A stretch of DNA of 64,000 nt from Limonium bicolor (taxonomy: Eukaryota > Streptophyta > Magnoliopsida > Caryophyllales > Plumbaginaceae). The position numbers were made by a program, and so were the translations under genes. A model generated the notes under the pieces. That model did not search any database and was not told the DNA's origin. It saw only the letters and a program-made list of their open reading frames with translations. Location of the stretch: positions 124,497,503-124,561,502 of the forward strand of contig CM041783.1 of assembly GCA_023374045.1 (NCBI GenBank), written 5' to 3'. Below, piece by piece: positions 1 through 8,466 of the stretch. Each line of letters starts with the position of its first letter. Position 1 is the stretch's first letter.

Positions 1-334
1 TACGTGAGGAAATTCAGTGTTTAAGATTTATGCATTTAAGGGCCTAAGTGCCAAGCAATTTAAGTTTATGCACTATATTGTGATGTAGTGTAGTTTTGGT
101 GTTTTATGTGTGCTAAGGAGGTTTGGTGAAAATTTGAATGTTGATAGCTATTTAATGGTGAGAAGCTTAATGTTTTGTGTAACAATATACTAGAGAACCC
201 ATGGCAAAATTTACTGAAGAACCTAAGTGTTTAAGATGTTCTAAGGAGATTTCATGACTAAGGTAGTACTAGGAAACTTTAGGGGTTGTTTTGATGAAAA
301 AGGGTGAGTTTAAGGTGTTTTAATGAGTTATAAT

Positions 335-1649
335 CACTAGTAGGAAAAATGTTTTTAACCACGGTTATTTTTCCTATATACCACTGTTTGGAACCGTGGT
401 TTATGCTCGCGTCGTATATTTACAAATAGAGATAAACGACGGTTCATAACCGTGGTTTAAAGTAAGCGAAAAAGCCACGGTTTCCCGAAAACCGTCGTTT
501 AAGACCTCTTCTCCCGCGAATATTCATTGACTTTATACCACGTTTGGGAGTCTGAACCGTGGTATAAAGAGTATTATAAATGACGGTTTTACTTAAAACC
601 GTGGTATAAAATGTATACAAATCAAGAATAAACCACGGTTATTAATAAAACCGTGGTTTATAGTCTGTGAATTTTTCTCCAGTTCGCCGGCGATTTAACG
701 GCGCTGCTTCATTGGTATCTCAACAGAGAGCGCATACAGAAGAGAATGAAGAGTCCAGAACATGTATGTTTCTTGTTTGTGTATTATGGTTGCTAAATAA
801 GTCACATTATGTTTCTTGTTCGTCGGTAGGTTGCAAAATTACCGTGAAAGAGAAGAAGAAGCGCATAGCATATGTTCATTGTTTCGCTACTGTGGGTTGC
901 AAAAATTACCGTGAAAAACAAGAGGCGTAGAGCATGTTATTGTTCGCCGGTTAGGTTTGCAAAAATACAGTGAAGAGGCGCAGAGCATGTCCATGTTCGC
1001 CGGTTATAGTGAAGAGGCGCAGACCATGTCCTTGTTCGTCGGTTACAGTGAAGAGGCGCAAGAAGAAGAAGAGAATAGTTGCAGAGCATGGCCTTGTTCG
1101 TCGGTTACAGTGAAGAGGCGCAAGAAGAAGAAGAGAAGAGTTGCAGAGCATATTCCTTGTTCGTCGGTTACAGAGAAGAGGCGCAAGAAGAAGAAGTAGA
1201 AAACATTGAGGACAAATATATATAATAAGAGAAAGAGAAAGAGCCGCGTTAATTTTCGCCGAAAATTTGAATTCCCGCTTAGACTATATACCATGGTCCT
1301 ACCAAGAAACCGTCATTTAAAGTATTTTGGCCATGACTAAAAACGACGGTTGTAACAAAACCGTGGTTTAAAATACAACACATCAAACTATATACCACGG
1401 TTCCACACAGAACCGTGGTATATAATACAATGCGTCAAACTATATATGACGGTTCCGTCAGAACCATGGTATAAAATGCAACATGTCAAGCTATATATGA
1501 CGGTTCTGCGTGGAACCGTGGTATAAAATCTCCCGCTGACACTTTTTGTGACGGTTATGCTAATAACCGTGGTATAAAATTTTTAAATGACGGTTATGAG
1601 ATTAACCGTGGTTTAAAGTGCGTCATTTAAAATCTTTTTTCTACTAGTG
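335..1649. mobile_element. Non-autonomous CACTA (En/Spm) transposon with 3-bp TSD
   Basis: The ends are CACTAGTAGGAAAAA and the inverted TTTTTTCTACTAGTG. The flanks are AAT at 332-334 and AAT at 1650-1652, the 3-bp target duplication expected of CACTA elements. About 300 bp inside each end is packed with short subterminal motifs in both orientations (AACCGTGGTTTA and TGACGGTT forms), which in this superfamily are transposase-binding sites. At 1,315 bp with no transposase ORF it must depend on an autonomous partner. The centre (667-1200) is a captured or amplified non-transposon repeat. It inserted into the LTR of G-A and is therefore younger than it. Confidence 0.92.
740..1200. repeat. Tandem GAAGAGGCGCAGAGCATG repeats inside the CACTA element
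   Basis: At least five degenerate units built on GAAGAGGCGCA-AGAGCATG-CCTTGTTCGTCGGTTACAGT follow one another, with unit lengths of roughly 40-65 bp because of variable AAGAAG expansions. The first part (740-930) also matches, at lower identity, the 251-254-bp units at 44326-44895 (ATGAAGAG, CATGTATGTTTCTTGTT, GGTTGCAAAATTACTGTG). The small ORFs here (667-930, 957-1199) are products of the repeat and I do not consider them genes. Confidence 0.75.
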
Positions 1650-2092
1650 AATGACTTAGGCATCACCATGGAGGATTTAGGAATCAAAAGAATGTACTAG
1701 TGTATTTAGGACTTAGGCAAACATTGGTAAACAAGTAGGAGAAAATAATGTGTTGATGGATGGAGGCATAAACTTGTGAAGAAACTTTAAGTAGTTGCAT
1801 AAAGAAGTTTTAGATGGTGATAGATGCTTGGGAGATGATGTTATAGTGGTGAGGAAGCATTTGGCATAGTGGTTGTATTAGGTATGAACCACCACTTAGA
1901 AACCTAGTGAAAAACATTTCAAGTGTTGGCATCATTATAAGGAGAATGCATAATGACTAAGGTGGATATTAGTGAGTGATTTAATGAGTTTTGTGGAGGG
2001 CTTAAGGTGTATTTGAAGTGCCCAAATGAGGTTAGAACATACTTGGATATATGAGGTGATGTTTGGAGTTAAATGGGAATTTAGAAACAAGG

Positions 2093-2508
2093 TCCTGGAG
2101 TCGACCGACCTTAGGGACCGGACCAGCAAGGTCGGTCGAGCTCAGTTTACACTACCGGAAAGAGTTTCTGGAATCGACCGAACTTAGGGACCGGACTTAC
2201 AAGTTCGGCCGGGCTTGTATTTGTTGTGTACGAATTAAGTCTCTGGAATGGACCGACCTTGGGACCGGACTTACAAGGTCGGTCATGCCTAGAATTTTGT
2301 ACGGGAATTAAGTCTCTGGAATCGACCGAACTTGGGACCAGACTTTCAAGTTCGGTCGGGCTTAAATTTCCCACAGGGAAAACTCTCGGGAATGGACTGA
2401 CCTTGGGGACCGGACTTGCAAGGTAGGTTGGGGTAAAATTTTCAAACGGTAATACGTCCTGGAATGGATCGACCTTGGGTAAGGTCGGTCGGTAAGATCG
2501 GTCGAGCC
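2093..2508. repeat. Hairpin-forming GACCG...CGGTC array in the G-A LTR
   Basis: Seven units of about 60 bp. Each contains arms such as GACCGACCTT and AAGGTCGGTC around a GGGACCGGACTTAC-like loop. The arms alternate between GACCGACCTT/AAGGTCGGTC and GACCGAACTT/AAGTTCGG, so a C:G pair is replaced by A:T in step. The same kind of array lies at 20177-20500, 30065-30389 and 51454-51703. Confidence 0.85.
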
Positions 2509-4001
2509 AAAAAAAAGAAATTTTAAATTCTAAAGATGTTAATTGGTAATAAGGTATGCCATTGGTAGGGTAATAATGATTAGGAACCTAAGAACTTAAG
2601 GAATTAAGTTAAGTTAAGCATAAACCTTAAGTTTAAAGTTAAGTTAATATGGTAAAGTGGTAAAGACTTAAGAGGGTATTGAATGGGAATCTTTAGGGAT
2701 TAAGTGTCTTAAGTAAGGTGAAAATAACTAATGGCCTAAAAATGAATGAATGTTTTAGGTTTGTGAATTGGGACCCCGGAGAGATAAACCAAACAATCGT
2801 CGACGGTGAACGGTACAGTCTTTCTTGTGACCTGCTTGCTAACGAGGTGTCCCTCGGCTTGTGTGCTACCTGTTTGTTTGATAGGACTAAGACAAGATAA
2901 AGCATGCAACCGGATATTAATGTTCTCGTTGTGTATGTGTCTTCTTTACGCTAACCCACGAGGCTTAAGGATAGCTACTAACTAAGCTTGATACTTATTG
3001 AGTTAAGGAGAGGATTTGTACATTGGTGATTGTTGGTTAATACCCGTCAACGTTTAACTAACACTTGGTATTTAAGACTTTCACTAACCGTAACTTAGGG
3101 TGGGAGTGAGGAATCCGGAATGGTACCGGCACATGTGTATTGGGGGAGGTCGGTATCTGAATCAGATCCAACTTCCAAATAAGACTTGTCCTCGGACTCG
3201 TCGCCTAGGGTCAACAAACCGACCCGACCACCCGGACTACTGTTTGAGGTGGGAGGCACATTAAGGATGGCGTGGGGGGATCAAGCCTACATCCCCAACA
3301 AATTAAGGAAGGTTGCTTATTGCTGGATAGTGCACTGCTACTGGCTAGGGTTAACCAAGCCCTACAAAAATAAGCAACCAATTAAGGGCTAACCAATCTA
3401 ATAGTGGAACGGTTGGCAAATATAAGATTAAGGAGATTGTGGATCTAAGGAGTTAAGAACTAACTCACTTATTAAGGGAGCGCCTGAGTCGTTCATTTGT
3501 ATATGAGCTATTTATGTTCATTGTGGTTTGTTGTTTTATTGTGTTTCATATTATGCTTGTTATGCTAATCAACTTCCATGCTATCGACAATTAGTCGTCG
3601 TAGCCCCGTTAGCTTGGGGGCCATGAGAGGGTCGTACCAGCATTCGTGCTGACCCCCTTTGGGGGCTGTTTTTACACTTGCAGGTAAGCGGCCGATGAAG
3701 TCACACCACGAGAGTAGGAGCGGGTAGCCCTAGGTGGGACTTTATTTTGAGTACGGGTAGCGCCTGTGCACCCGTCTGTTAGTAGTTGAACATGAGATAT
3801 ATTATGTGGTTTTGAAGATACTTAAAACTCGGATGGTATATGTATTTTGGATGTACGGTTGTAAATATTTAAGTAATGGTATTTCTTGTTGATTAGACCG
3901 TGGCAAGGTCCTGGTGATAGTTTATTTCCGCTGCGACGTTTATGTATTATTTGTTAAGTTGCGATAACCACGATTGGCTTATGACGGGGTGTTACAAAAA
4001 G

Positions 4002-4029
4002 TGGTATCAGAGCGTAGTTACGCTCTGAT
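4002..4029 (+). promoter_or_regulatory. Primer binding site (tRNA-iMet) of G-A, embedded in a hairpin
   Basis: TGGTATCAGAGC (4002-4013) is the complement of the 3' end of plant initiator tRNA-Met, the usual primer of chromoviruses. From 4006 to 4029 the sequence is self-complementary: ATCAGAGCGTA pairs perfectly with TACGCTCTGAT around a two-base GT centre. The PBS is therefore half hidden in a stem. The 200 bases between here and the gag ATG are leader with no other feature I can name. Confidence 0.9.
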
Positions 4030-4231
4030 CAAGGAATACCGGACATAAGAAACCATCGAGTTAGGATATAAGTTAAGAAATAAGTGACGGGTTAAGGGTG
4101 TGAGTTGTTAGTGTGAGTAGAGTCAGATGACCACTAATAAGTGTGGATCGTCTTTACCGTCTACGGACGTTATAAATTCGTTAACCGAAACAGTGGTGGA
4201 TACGAATCTAATGTGAGTTGTGGCTGTTCAG

Positions 4232-4873
4232 ATGTCAGGAAGGAGAGGCCGAGGCCGTGGCAGAGGCGAGGATGCTTCAGAGATACCGGAGGGGCAGACG
4301 ATCGCAGAGATCGTAGCTGCCGCATTAGGGCACATGGGCTATCAGCCCGGTGTGGGTGCACCACCTCCACCGCCATAACCCCGGGAACCGAATTGGGTGA
4401 AGAGCCTTGCGGACCTTCGACCCGCACATTTTAAGGGGGAGACCGATCCCGCCAAGCTCGAGGCATACATCTCCGAGCTGGAGACCGCCTTTGAGACCCT
4501 TGACGTCCTGCTGGGATCAAGGTACGTAGCTGCGTTCTACTGAAGGTTCACTGGGGGGGCAGCAGGCGATTGGTGGAAGCTGGTGAGGGCCGAGCATGTG
4601 GCCAATCCAAAGTTCGGCTGGGAGCAGTACACCGCCTTGCTACGAGCAAAGTACTATCCCGCCCATGTTCAGACGAAGAAGCGCCTACAGTTGGATGCGC
4701 TCAAGCAGACCGACAAGATGACGGTGGACGAGTATTACACAGAGTTCACCGCCTTGCTCCGTCTTCTGCCAGGTCTTGGGTATTCAGACCAGATACTGGT
4801 GGACCGCTTCTATGGCGGGCTTAGCCATCGACTCCGCTACGGCATGGGGCCGACGAGCTATACTACCTTGCAG
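4232..4873 (+). pseudogene. gag of element G-A, exon-like segment 1 (capsid region)
   Basis: The ATG at 4232 opens MSGRRGRGRGRG, an Arg/Gly-rich N-terminus. It is followed by the retrotransposon gag (capsid) fold signature: a DWWK tryptophan motif near 4571, WEQYTALLRAKYYP, and a MTVDEYYTEFTALLRLLPG helix region. Two in-frame stops interrupt it, a TAA near 4376 and a TGA near 4541, and there may be a small frameshift beside the second. The reading frame then reaches TTLQ at 4873, where a GTAATAAG donor-like sequence begins. If the interval after it is removed, the frame continues in phase 0 into the next segment. Without splicing, translation would stop at 4896. Confidence 0.85.
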
Positions 4874-4952
4874 GTAATAAGAATGAGTAAGATATAATTA
4901 AGTGAATAAGATTTAGTTTGTGAGAAATAAGAGGAACTAATACCTTGGGAAG
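4874..4952 (+). other. Putative spliceosomal intron 1 in gag (79 nt)
   Basis: It begins CAG|GTAATA and ends GAAG|CAA, is AT-rich like plant introns, has a CTAAT branch-site-like motif about 15 nt before the acceptor, and contains in-frame stops. Removal joins phase 0 to phase 0 between TTLQ and QECYHATAK of the gag. Length is in the normal range for short plant introns. No transcript evidence is available here. Confidence 0.65.
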
Positions 4953-5208
4953 CAAGAGTGCTATCATGCCACTGCTAAGGTTGAGATAACTGTCCAGCTG
5001 AGGGACGATGACAATGCCAAGAGAAAGAATGCTGGGAAGAGTACAGAACACCAAGGGCAAGGTGGGTACAAGAAACAGAAGTACCAGCCTCAAGCCCAAA
5101 AGAGCCAGAACCAAAAAGGAAAGGAGGAAAAGGAGAAGGCTATTAATGAGCCACTGAAACTGACTTATGCTTATGCTGCTAAGCCCCTGCGCTCCAGGGT
5201 GCCAAAGG
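4953..5208 (+). pseudogene. gag of element G-A, exon-like segment 2
   Basis: The open frame reads QECYHATAKVE, then a Lys/Gln-rich linker (KKQKYQPQAQKSQNQKGKEE) and AKPLRSRVPKG. A stretch like this usually separates the capsid domain from the zinc knuckles in chromovirus gag. The same frame runs on for only six more codons past a GTGAGG donor-like site at 5209 and then meets TAA at 5229. It carries no lesion of its own. The phase at both ends matches the neighbouring segments if the two flanking intervals are introns. Confidence 0.75.
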
Positions 5209-5284
5209 GTGAGGAAATACATCTTGAGTAAATAAGAATGGTTGACAACATTGAGATACAATCACTGATGCGATGTGTAATCAG
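5209..5284 (+). other. Putative spliceosomal intron 2 in gag (76 nt)
   Basis: It begins AAGG|GTGAGG and ends GTGTAATCAG|GT. It contains in-frame stops and a CACTGATG branch-like motif about 20 nt before the acceptor. Splicing leaves one base (G) of a codon that is completed by GT of the next segment, restoring the frame into the zinc-knuckle segment. The donor was chosen because of this phase match. Another GT at 5227 would break the frame. Confidence 0.62.
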
Positions 5285-5626
5285 GTACTGAGACTGGAAA
5301 GGAAACCGGTGGTGGCTACCAACGACACTACTATTGCCAGAGGTGCAAGGGAGACCACCCCGGAGTTGACTGCAGGGGGAATAAGGTGGAGTGTAATTTT
5401 TGCGGTGTACCCGGGCACCGGGCATATGAGTGCTACGGGAACCCGGAGAGTAAGAATTACAGACCTAGTTTTAAGATTAAGACTAAGACCGATCAGGGAG
5501 CTGGTTCTGACGGTCAGAAGGGGGCGCAGCAATCGGCGAGCAAGAACCCACGGGTAGCCCAGAAATCGGGACCCAAACTACACTTGGTGGACCGGGACGA
5601 TGAGCCTGAACCCTCATCGAGGCCAG
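5285..5626 (+). pseudogene. gag of element G-A, exon-like segment 3 with two zinc knuckles
   Basis: The frame encodes two CCHC knuckles: CQRCKGDHPGVDC (spacing CX2CX3HX4C, slightly short) and CNFCGVPGHRAYEC (CX2CX4HX4C), near 5333-5431. These bind nucleic acid in the nucleocapsid part of gag. A Lys/Ser/Gln-rich tail follows, ending in EPSSRPG. There is no lesion inside the segment. It ends at a CCAG|GTACC donor-like site with one base of the next codon. Unspliced, the frame ends at TAG 5644. It could join either the AlkB ORF or the protease, both in frame. Confidence 0.8.
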
Positions 5627-5780
5627 GTACCGCTATAACCATTTAGTAATAAAATTGCCTGCTTACCGCATTACATGCATGCTTAGTGAATAAATAAGAT
5701 AAGTGAGAATAAGATAAGATTAGAATATAAGTAAGATATAACCTACTACCACCTTAGGAAGCTTCAACATCTGCTATCTA

Positions 5781-6497
5781 ATGCCTTCTACACTGAACCC
5801 GGAGTACACCGACATCGAAACCATAGACTTTCCAACCGAACAATGTCAGGTTATCCGCCCAGGTATGATTTTATTAAGGGGATACCTGACACCCGAAGCG
5901 CAAATAACCATCATCAGGAAATGCAATCAACTAGGAATGGGACCGGGAGGTTTTTATACACCGGAGTACCCAGGGGGAGCAAGAATGAAGTTAAAGATGA
6001 TGAGCTTAGGCAAGGATTGGAATCCGTATGCCAAGACCTACCAAACCATGAGGACACAGGATGGAATCTCACCACCGGAAATACCCAAAGACTTCCATCC
6101 GGTAAATACACAAGTCATGGAGATCGCTCAGCCGTTGGAAGCTGAACCGGTTCCAGACATACAAGCAGAAATTTGCATTGTAAACTTCTATGAGAAAGAT
6201 GGGCGACTTGGACTACATCAGGACAAGGACGAGACAACGGAGTCTCTCGAACGAGGGATACCCGTAGTGTCTTGGTCCATGGGAGATGACGCTGAATTTT
6301 TGTACGGCGAGCAGAAGCGTGCGGACCGTGCTAATAAGTTAATACTTAAGTCAGGGGATGTATTATTTATGGGAGGAGAGTCAAGGATGTTATACCATGG
6401 GATTAAGAGAATCAAGCTGAATACAGCACCGTCAGCAGTGATTAATGCGACGCATATGAAACCAGTGCGGTTAAACCTAACCTTTAGACAATATTAG
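5781..6497 (+). CDS. AlkB-family 2OG-Fe(II) dioxygenase (ALKBH1-like) inside a gypsy retrotransposon
   Basis: A 238-aa intact ORF. Members of this family oxidatively remove methyl groups from nucleic-acid bases using Fe(II), O2 and 2-oxoglutarate. The jelly-roll signature is complete: NFY at 135-137, the iron ligands H146 and D148 in GLHQDKDE, distal H206 in MLYHGIK, and R230/R236 in RLNLTFRQY, the arginine pair with the same spacing as in bacterial AlkB. GGFYTPEYPGGARMKLKMMSLGK (about 57-78) resembles the plant ALKBH1-related proteins rather than the AlkB domain of plant RNA viruses. At 238 aa it is slightly longer than E. coli AlkB and shorter than most plant homologues. It lies between gag zinc knuckles and protease. 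The start at 5781 is the first ATG, but the frame is open upstream to a splice-acceptor-like site at 5757, so it may be made as a gag fusion. Substrate is unknown. Confidence 0.93.
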   Translation: MPSTLNPEYTDIETIDFPTEQCQVIRPGMILLRGYLTPEAQITIIRKCNQLGMGPGGFYTPEYPGGARMKLKMMSLGKDWNPYAKTYQTMRTQDGISPPEIPKDFHPVNTQVMEIAQPLEAEPVPDIQAEICIVNFYEKDGRLGLHQDKDETTESLERGIPVVSWSMGDDAEFLYGEQKRADRANKLILKSGDVLFMGGESRMLYHGIKRIKLNTAPSAVINATHMKPVRLNLTFRQY

Positions 6498-6571
6498 CTA
6501 TGTAATGTTTTAGTGTGAGATAAGGAATGAGATGTAAGATCAAAGCACATGTTGTAAGCAGGATGGTTATG

Positions 6572-6577
6572 AATAAA
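6572..6577 (+). terminator. Possible polyadenylation signal after the AlkB ORF
   Basis: AATAAA lies 75 nt after the AlkB stop codon, in AT-rich sequence with a following TTGTT-rich stretch. It would suit an AlkB segment used as an alternative terminal exon. AATAAA is frequent by chance in AT-rich DNA, so this is weak on its own. Confidence 0.35.
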
Positions 6578-6654
6578 ATAATAGTGTTGTTCATATAAAT
6601 TGTTATGACTCTTGTTATACCATCATTACTCATGAGGCTTGTGAATACGATTAG

Positions 6655-7110
6655 GTCATGGACTCGGTACGGAAGGTGCGCTAAGCATACTTACAGAGGC
6701 ACAGGCCAACGCCAGCGGTACTATCCTCACCGGCACCTTTCCGATTAATGGGATTGAGGCATCAGTTCTCTTCGACTCAAGGGCCTCGCATACCTTTGTC
6801 TCGGCATCTTTCGCGAGAAGGTCGGGGCTAGACGCTGATGAGCTACCCGACTTCACGGTTACGCTCCCGTCTAAGGAGAAGGTTCGTTGCACTCGTTACT
6901 ACCGAGGAGCCACTGTCAGAATTAAGGGGGAAGACTTTCCAGTCAGTTTTATTGAGTTCAGGGAGTTGGGATTTGATGTGATATTCGGGATGAACTGGTT
7001 GGAGCAGCACAAGGGACGTATCCTCTGCGCCGAGCATAGACTGCTGCTCAGGAGTCCGTCTGGGGTAACAAATCATACCGCCAGAGGCCCAGACAGCCTT
7101 CGACTAAGAT
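6655..7110 (+). pseudogene. Aspartic protease of element G-A, catalytic motif altered
   Basis: The open frame reads GTEGALSILTEAQAN and then the retropepsin core: ASVLFDSRASHTFVS, a flap region, and FDVIFGMNWLEQHKG, the conserved end of gypsy proteases. The active-site motif is DSRAS where DSGAS or DTGA is expected, so Gly to Arg next to the catalytic Asp. The frame is lost between about 7060 and 7115, before the RT frame. It follows the putative intron-3 acceptor directly. Confidence 0.87.
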
Positions 7111-7120
7111 CATCACCGCT

Positions 7121-8463
7121 ATGACAATGTATAAGGAATTGAGGAGAAAGGAAGAAGTGTACCTCTGCTGTGTACAGGACATAGAGAGAGACCCCGAGTT
7201 CGACCCCGACTTACCGGTAGTGTCGGAGTTCCCCGATCTCTTTCCACGGGAACTGCCCGGCATACCACCCACTCGGGAGGTAGAGTTCACCATTGAGCTG
7301 CTATCTGGTACCGGACCGATAGCCAAGGCACCATACCGCATGGCTCCAGTTCTCTTCGTGAAGAAGAAGGATGGCAGTCTCCGCCTCTGCATCGACTACA
7401 GAGAGTTGAATGCAGTAACAGTGAAGAATAAGTACCCACTACCCCGCATTGATTATCTGTTCGATCAGTTGAAGGGAGCATCGGTGTTTTCCAAGATTGA
7501 TCTCAGATCGGGGTATCATCAGATAGCCATTAAGGAGGGAGACATTGAGAAGACGGCATTCCGGACACGATACGGCCACTATGAGTTTACAGTGATGCCG
7601 TTCGGTTTGTCGAACGCACCGGCGAAGATTATGGATTGATGAACCACTTGTTCGGGAGCAGCTGGACAAGTCGGTTGTAGTGTTTATTGATGATATTTTG
7701 ATATATTCGAAATCGAAGACTGAGCATGAGGAACACTTGAGGAGAGTATTGGAGATATTGAGGGAGAACCAGCTATATGCTAAGTTCTCCAAGTGTGAGT
7801 TTTGGCTAGACCAGGTCTCTTTCCTAGGTCATGTCATTTCAGATGCTGGGATCTCAGTGGATCCAGCAAAGATTGATGCCGTACGTACTTGGCCAAGACC
7901 GAAGACTGTTACCGACATTCAGAGCTTTCTTGGTTTGGCAGGCTACTACCGGAGGTTTGTTAAGGATTTCAGCAAGGTCACAAAGCCGATGACCAGTCTG
8001 ATGAAGAAAGATGCACCGTTCTTATGGACGGCTGACTGTGAGAGATCATTTCAGTGTTTGAAAGACTCACTGACCACTGTACCGGTTCTGACCATTCCAA
8101 ACGGTACGGAGGGCTTTGAGGTTTACGGTGATGCATCCGGCAGAGGGCTGGGTTGCGTGCTCATGCAACATGGCAAGGTGGTGGCATATGCCTCACGCCA
8201 GTTGAAGAAACATGAGGAGAACTACCCCACACATGATTTAGAGCTGGGAGCTGTAGTCTTCGCTTTGAAGATATGGCGCCATTATCGATACGGGGTTAGT
8301 GTGACGATCTACACCGATCACAAGAGCTTGAAATATATATTCACTCAGAAGGAGTTGAATCTCAGACAAAGGAGATGGTTAGAATTTCTGAAAGACTATG
8401 ACATTGACCTCCAGTACAAAGATGGGAAGGCCAATGTTGTAGCGGACGCCCTGAGCCGTTGAG
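7121..8463 (+). pseudogene. Reverse transcriptase and RNase H of element G-A
   Basis: The RT begins with [20 protein letters not shown] and retains [31 protein letters not shown] and the catalytic FIDD box near 7686. The primer-grip side follows with FLGHVIS and [11 protein letters not shown]. RNase H is clear at 8120-8460: [33 protein letters not shown]. Lesions: about 30 codons are missing in frame between PYRMAP and VLFVKKKDG at 7344, apparently through a short GCTCCA repeat; one or two single-base deletions around 7635-7655 separate the two RT halves; and a TGA follows ALSR at 8461. Confidence 0.93.
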
Positions 8464-8466
8464 CAC

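Larger units (their letters stand above)
1..3996 (+). repeat. Partial 5' LTR of element G-A, interrupted by a CACTA element
   Basis: The LTR ends in GGGGTGTTACA at 3996, four bases before GTGGTATCAGAGC. Its start is not in the window. Excluding the CACTA insertion, about 2.7 kb is visible. It has the same architecture as the other large LTRs here: an array of GACCG/CGGTC hairpins, then a stretch around a pair of opposed CCCCC/GGGGG tracts near 3600-3690, then the GTGTTACA end. Base-level similarity to the LTR at 34054-38923 is poor, so they belong to different families. No ORF in it looks coding. Confidence 0.8.
5627..6654 (+). other. Putative intron 3, a 1,028-nt gag-to-protease intron containing the AlkB ORF
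   Basis: The donor is CCAG|GTACCG, and the distal acceptor is GAATACGATTAG|GTC. Splicing completes a GGT codon and leads straight into the protease reading frame (GTEGALSILTEAQAN), so gag and protease become one ORF as is normal for this lineage. A nearer acceptor, CCTACTACCACCTTAG (AG at 5756-5757), lies downstream of AT-rich intron-like sequence. Splicing to it gives an in-frame join to the AlkB ORF (GSFNICYL before its Met). The 130-nt upstream part shares AAGTAAGATATAA with putative intron 1. Splicing itself is inference. Confidence 0.6.

Noticed and set aside
667..1294. Short ORFs in the CACTA element
   Set aside because: Produced by tandem GAAGAGGCGCA units on both strands; no domain, no start context, no conservation seen.
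2093..2508. CRISPR-like spaced repeats
   Set aside because: Repeats are imperfect, hairpin-type and in a plant LTR; spacers are not unique and no cas genes are present.
5781..6497. AlkB ORF as a fragment of an integrated plant RNA virus
   Set aside because: No helicase, RdRp or coat-protein sequence nearby. The flanks are gag and protease of the retroelement, and the sequence resembles host ALKBH1-type proteins.
6498..6654. AlkB as an internal exon between gag and protease in one polyprotein
   Set aside because: The AlkB frame ends with TAG at 6495-6497 right after the conserved RLNLTFRQY end, and no donor before the stop gives an in-frame join.
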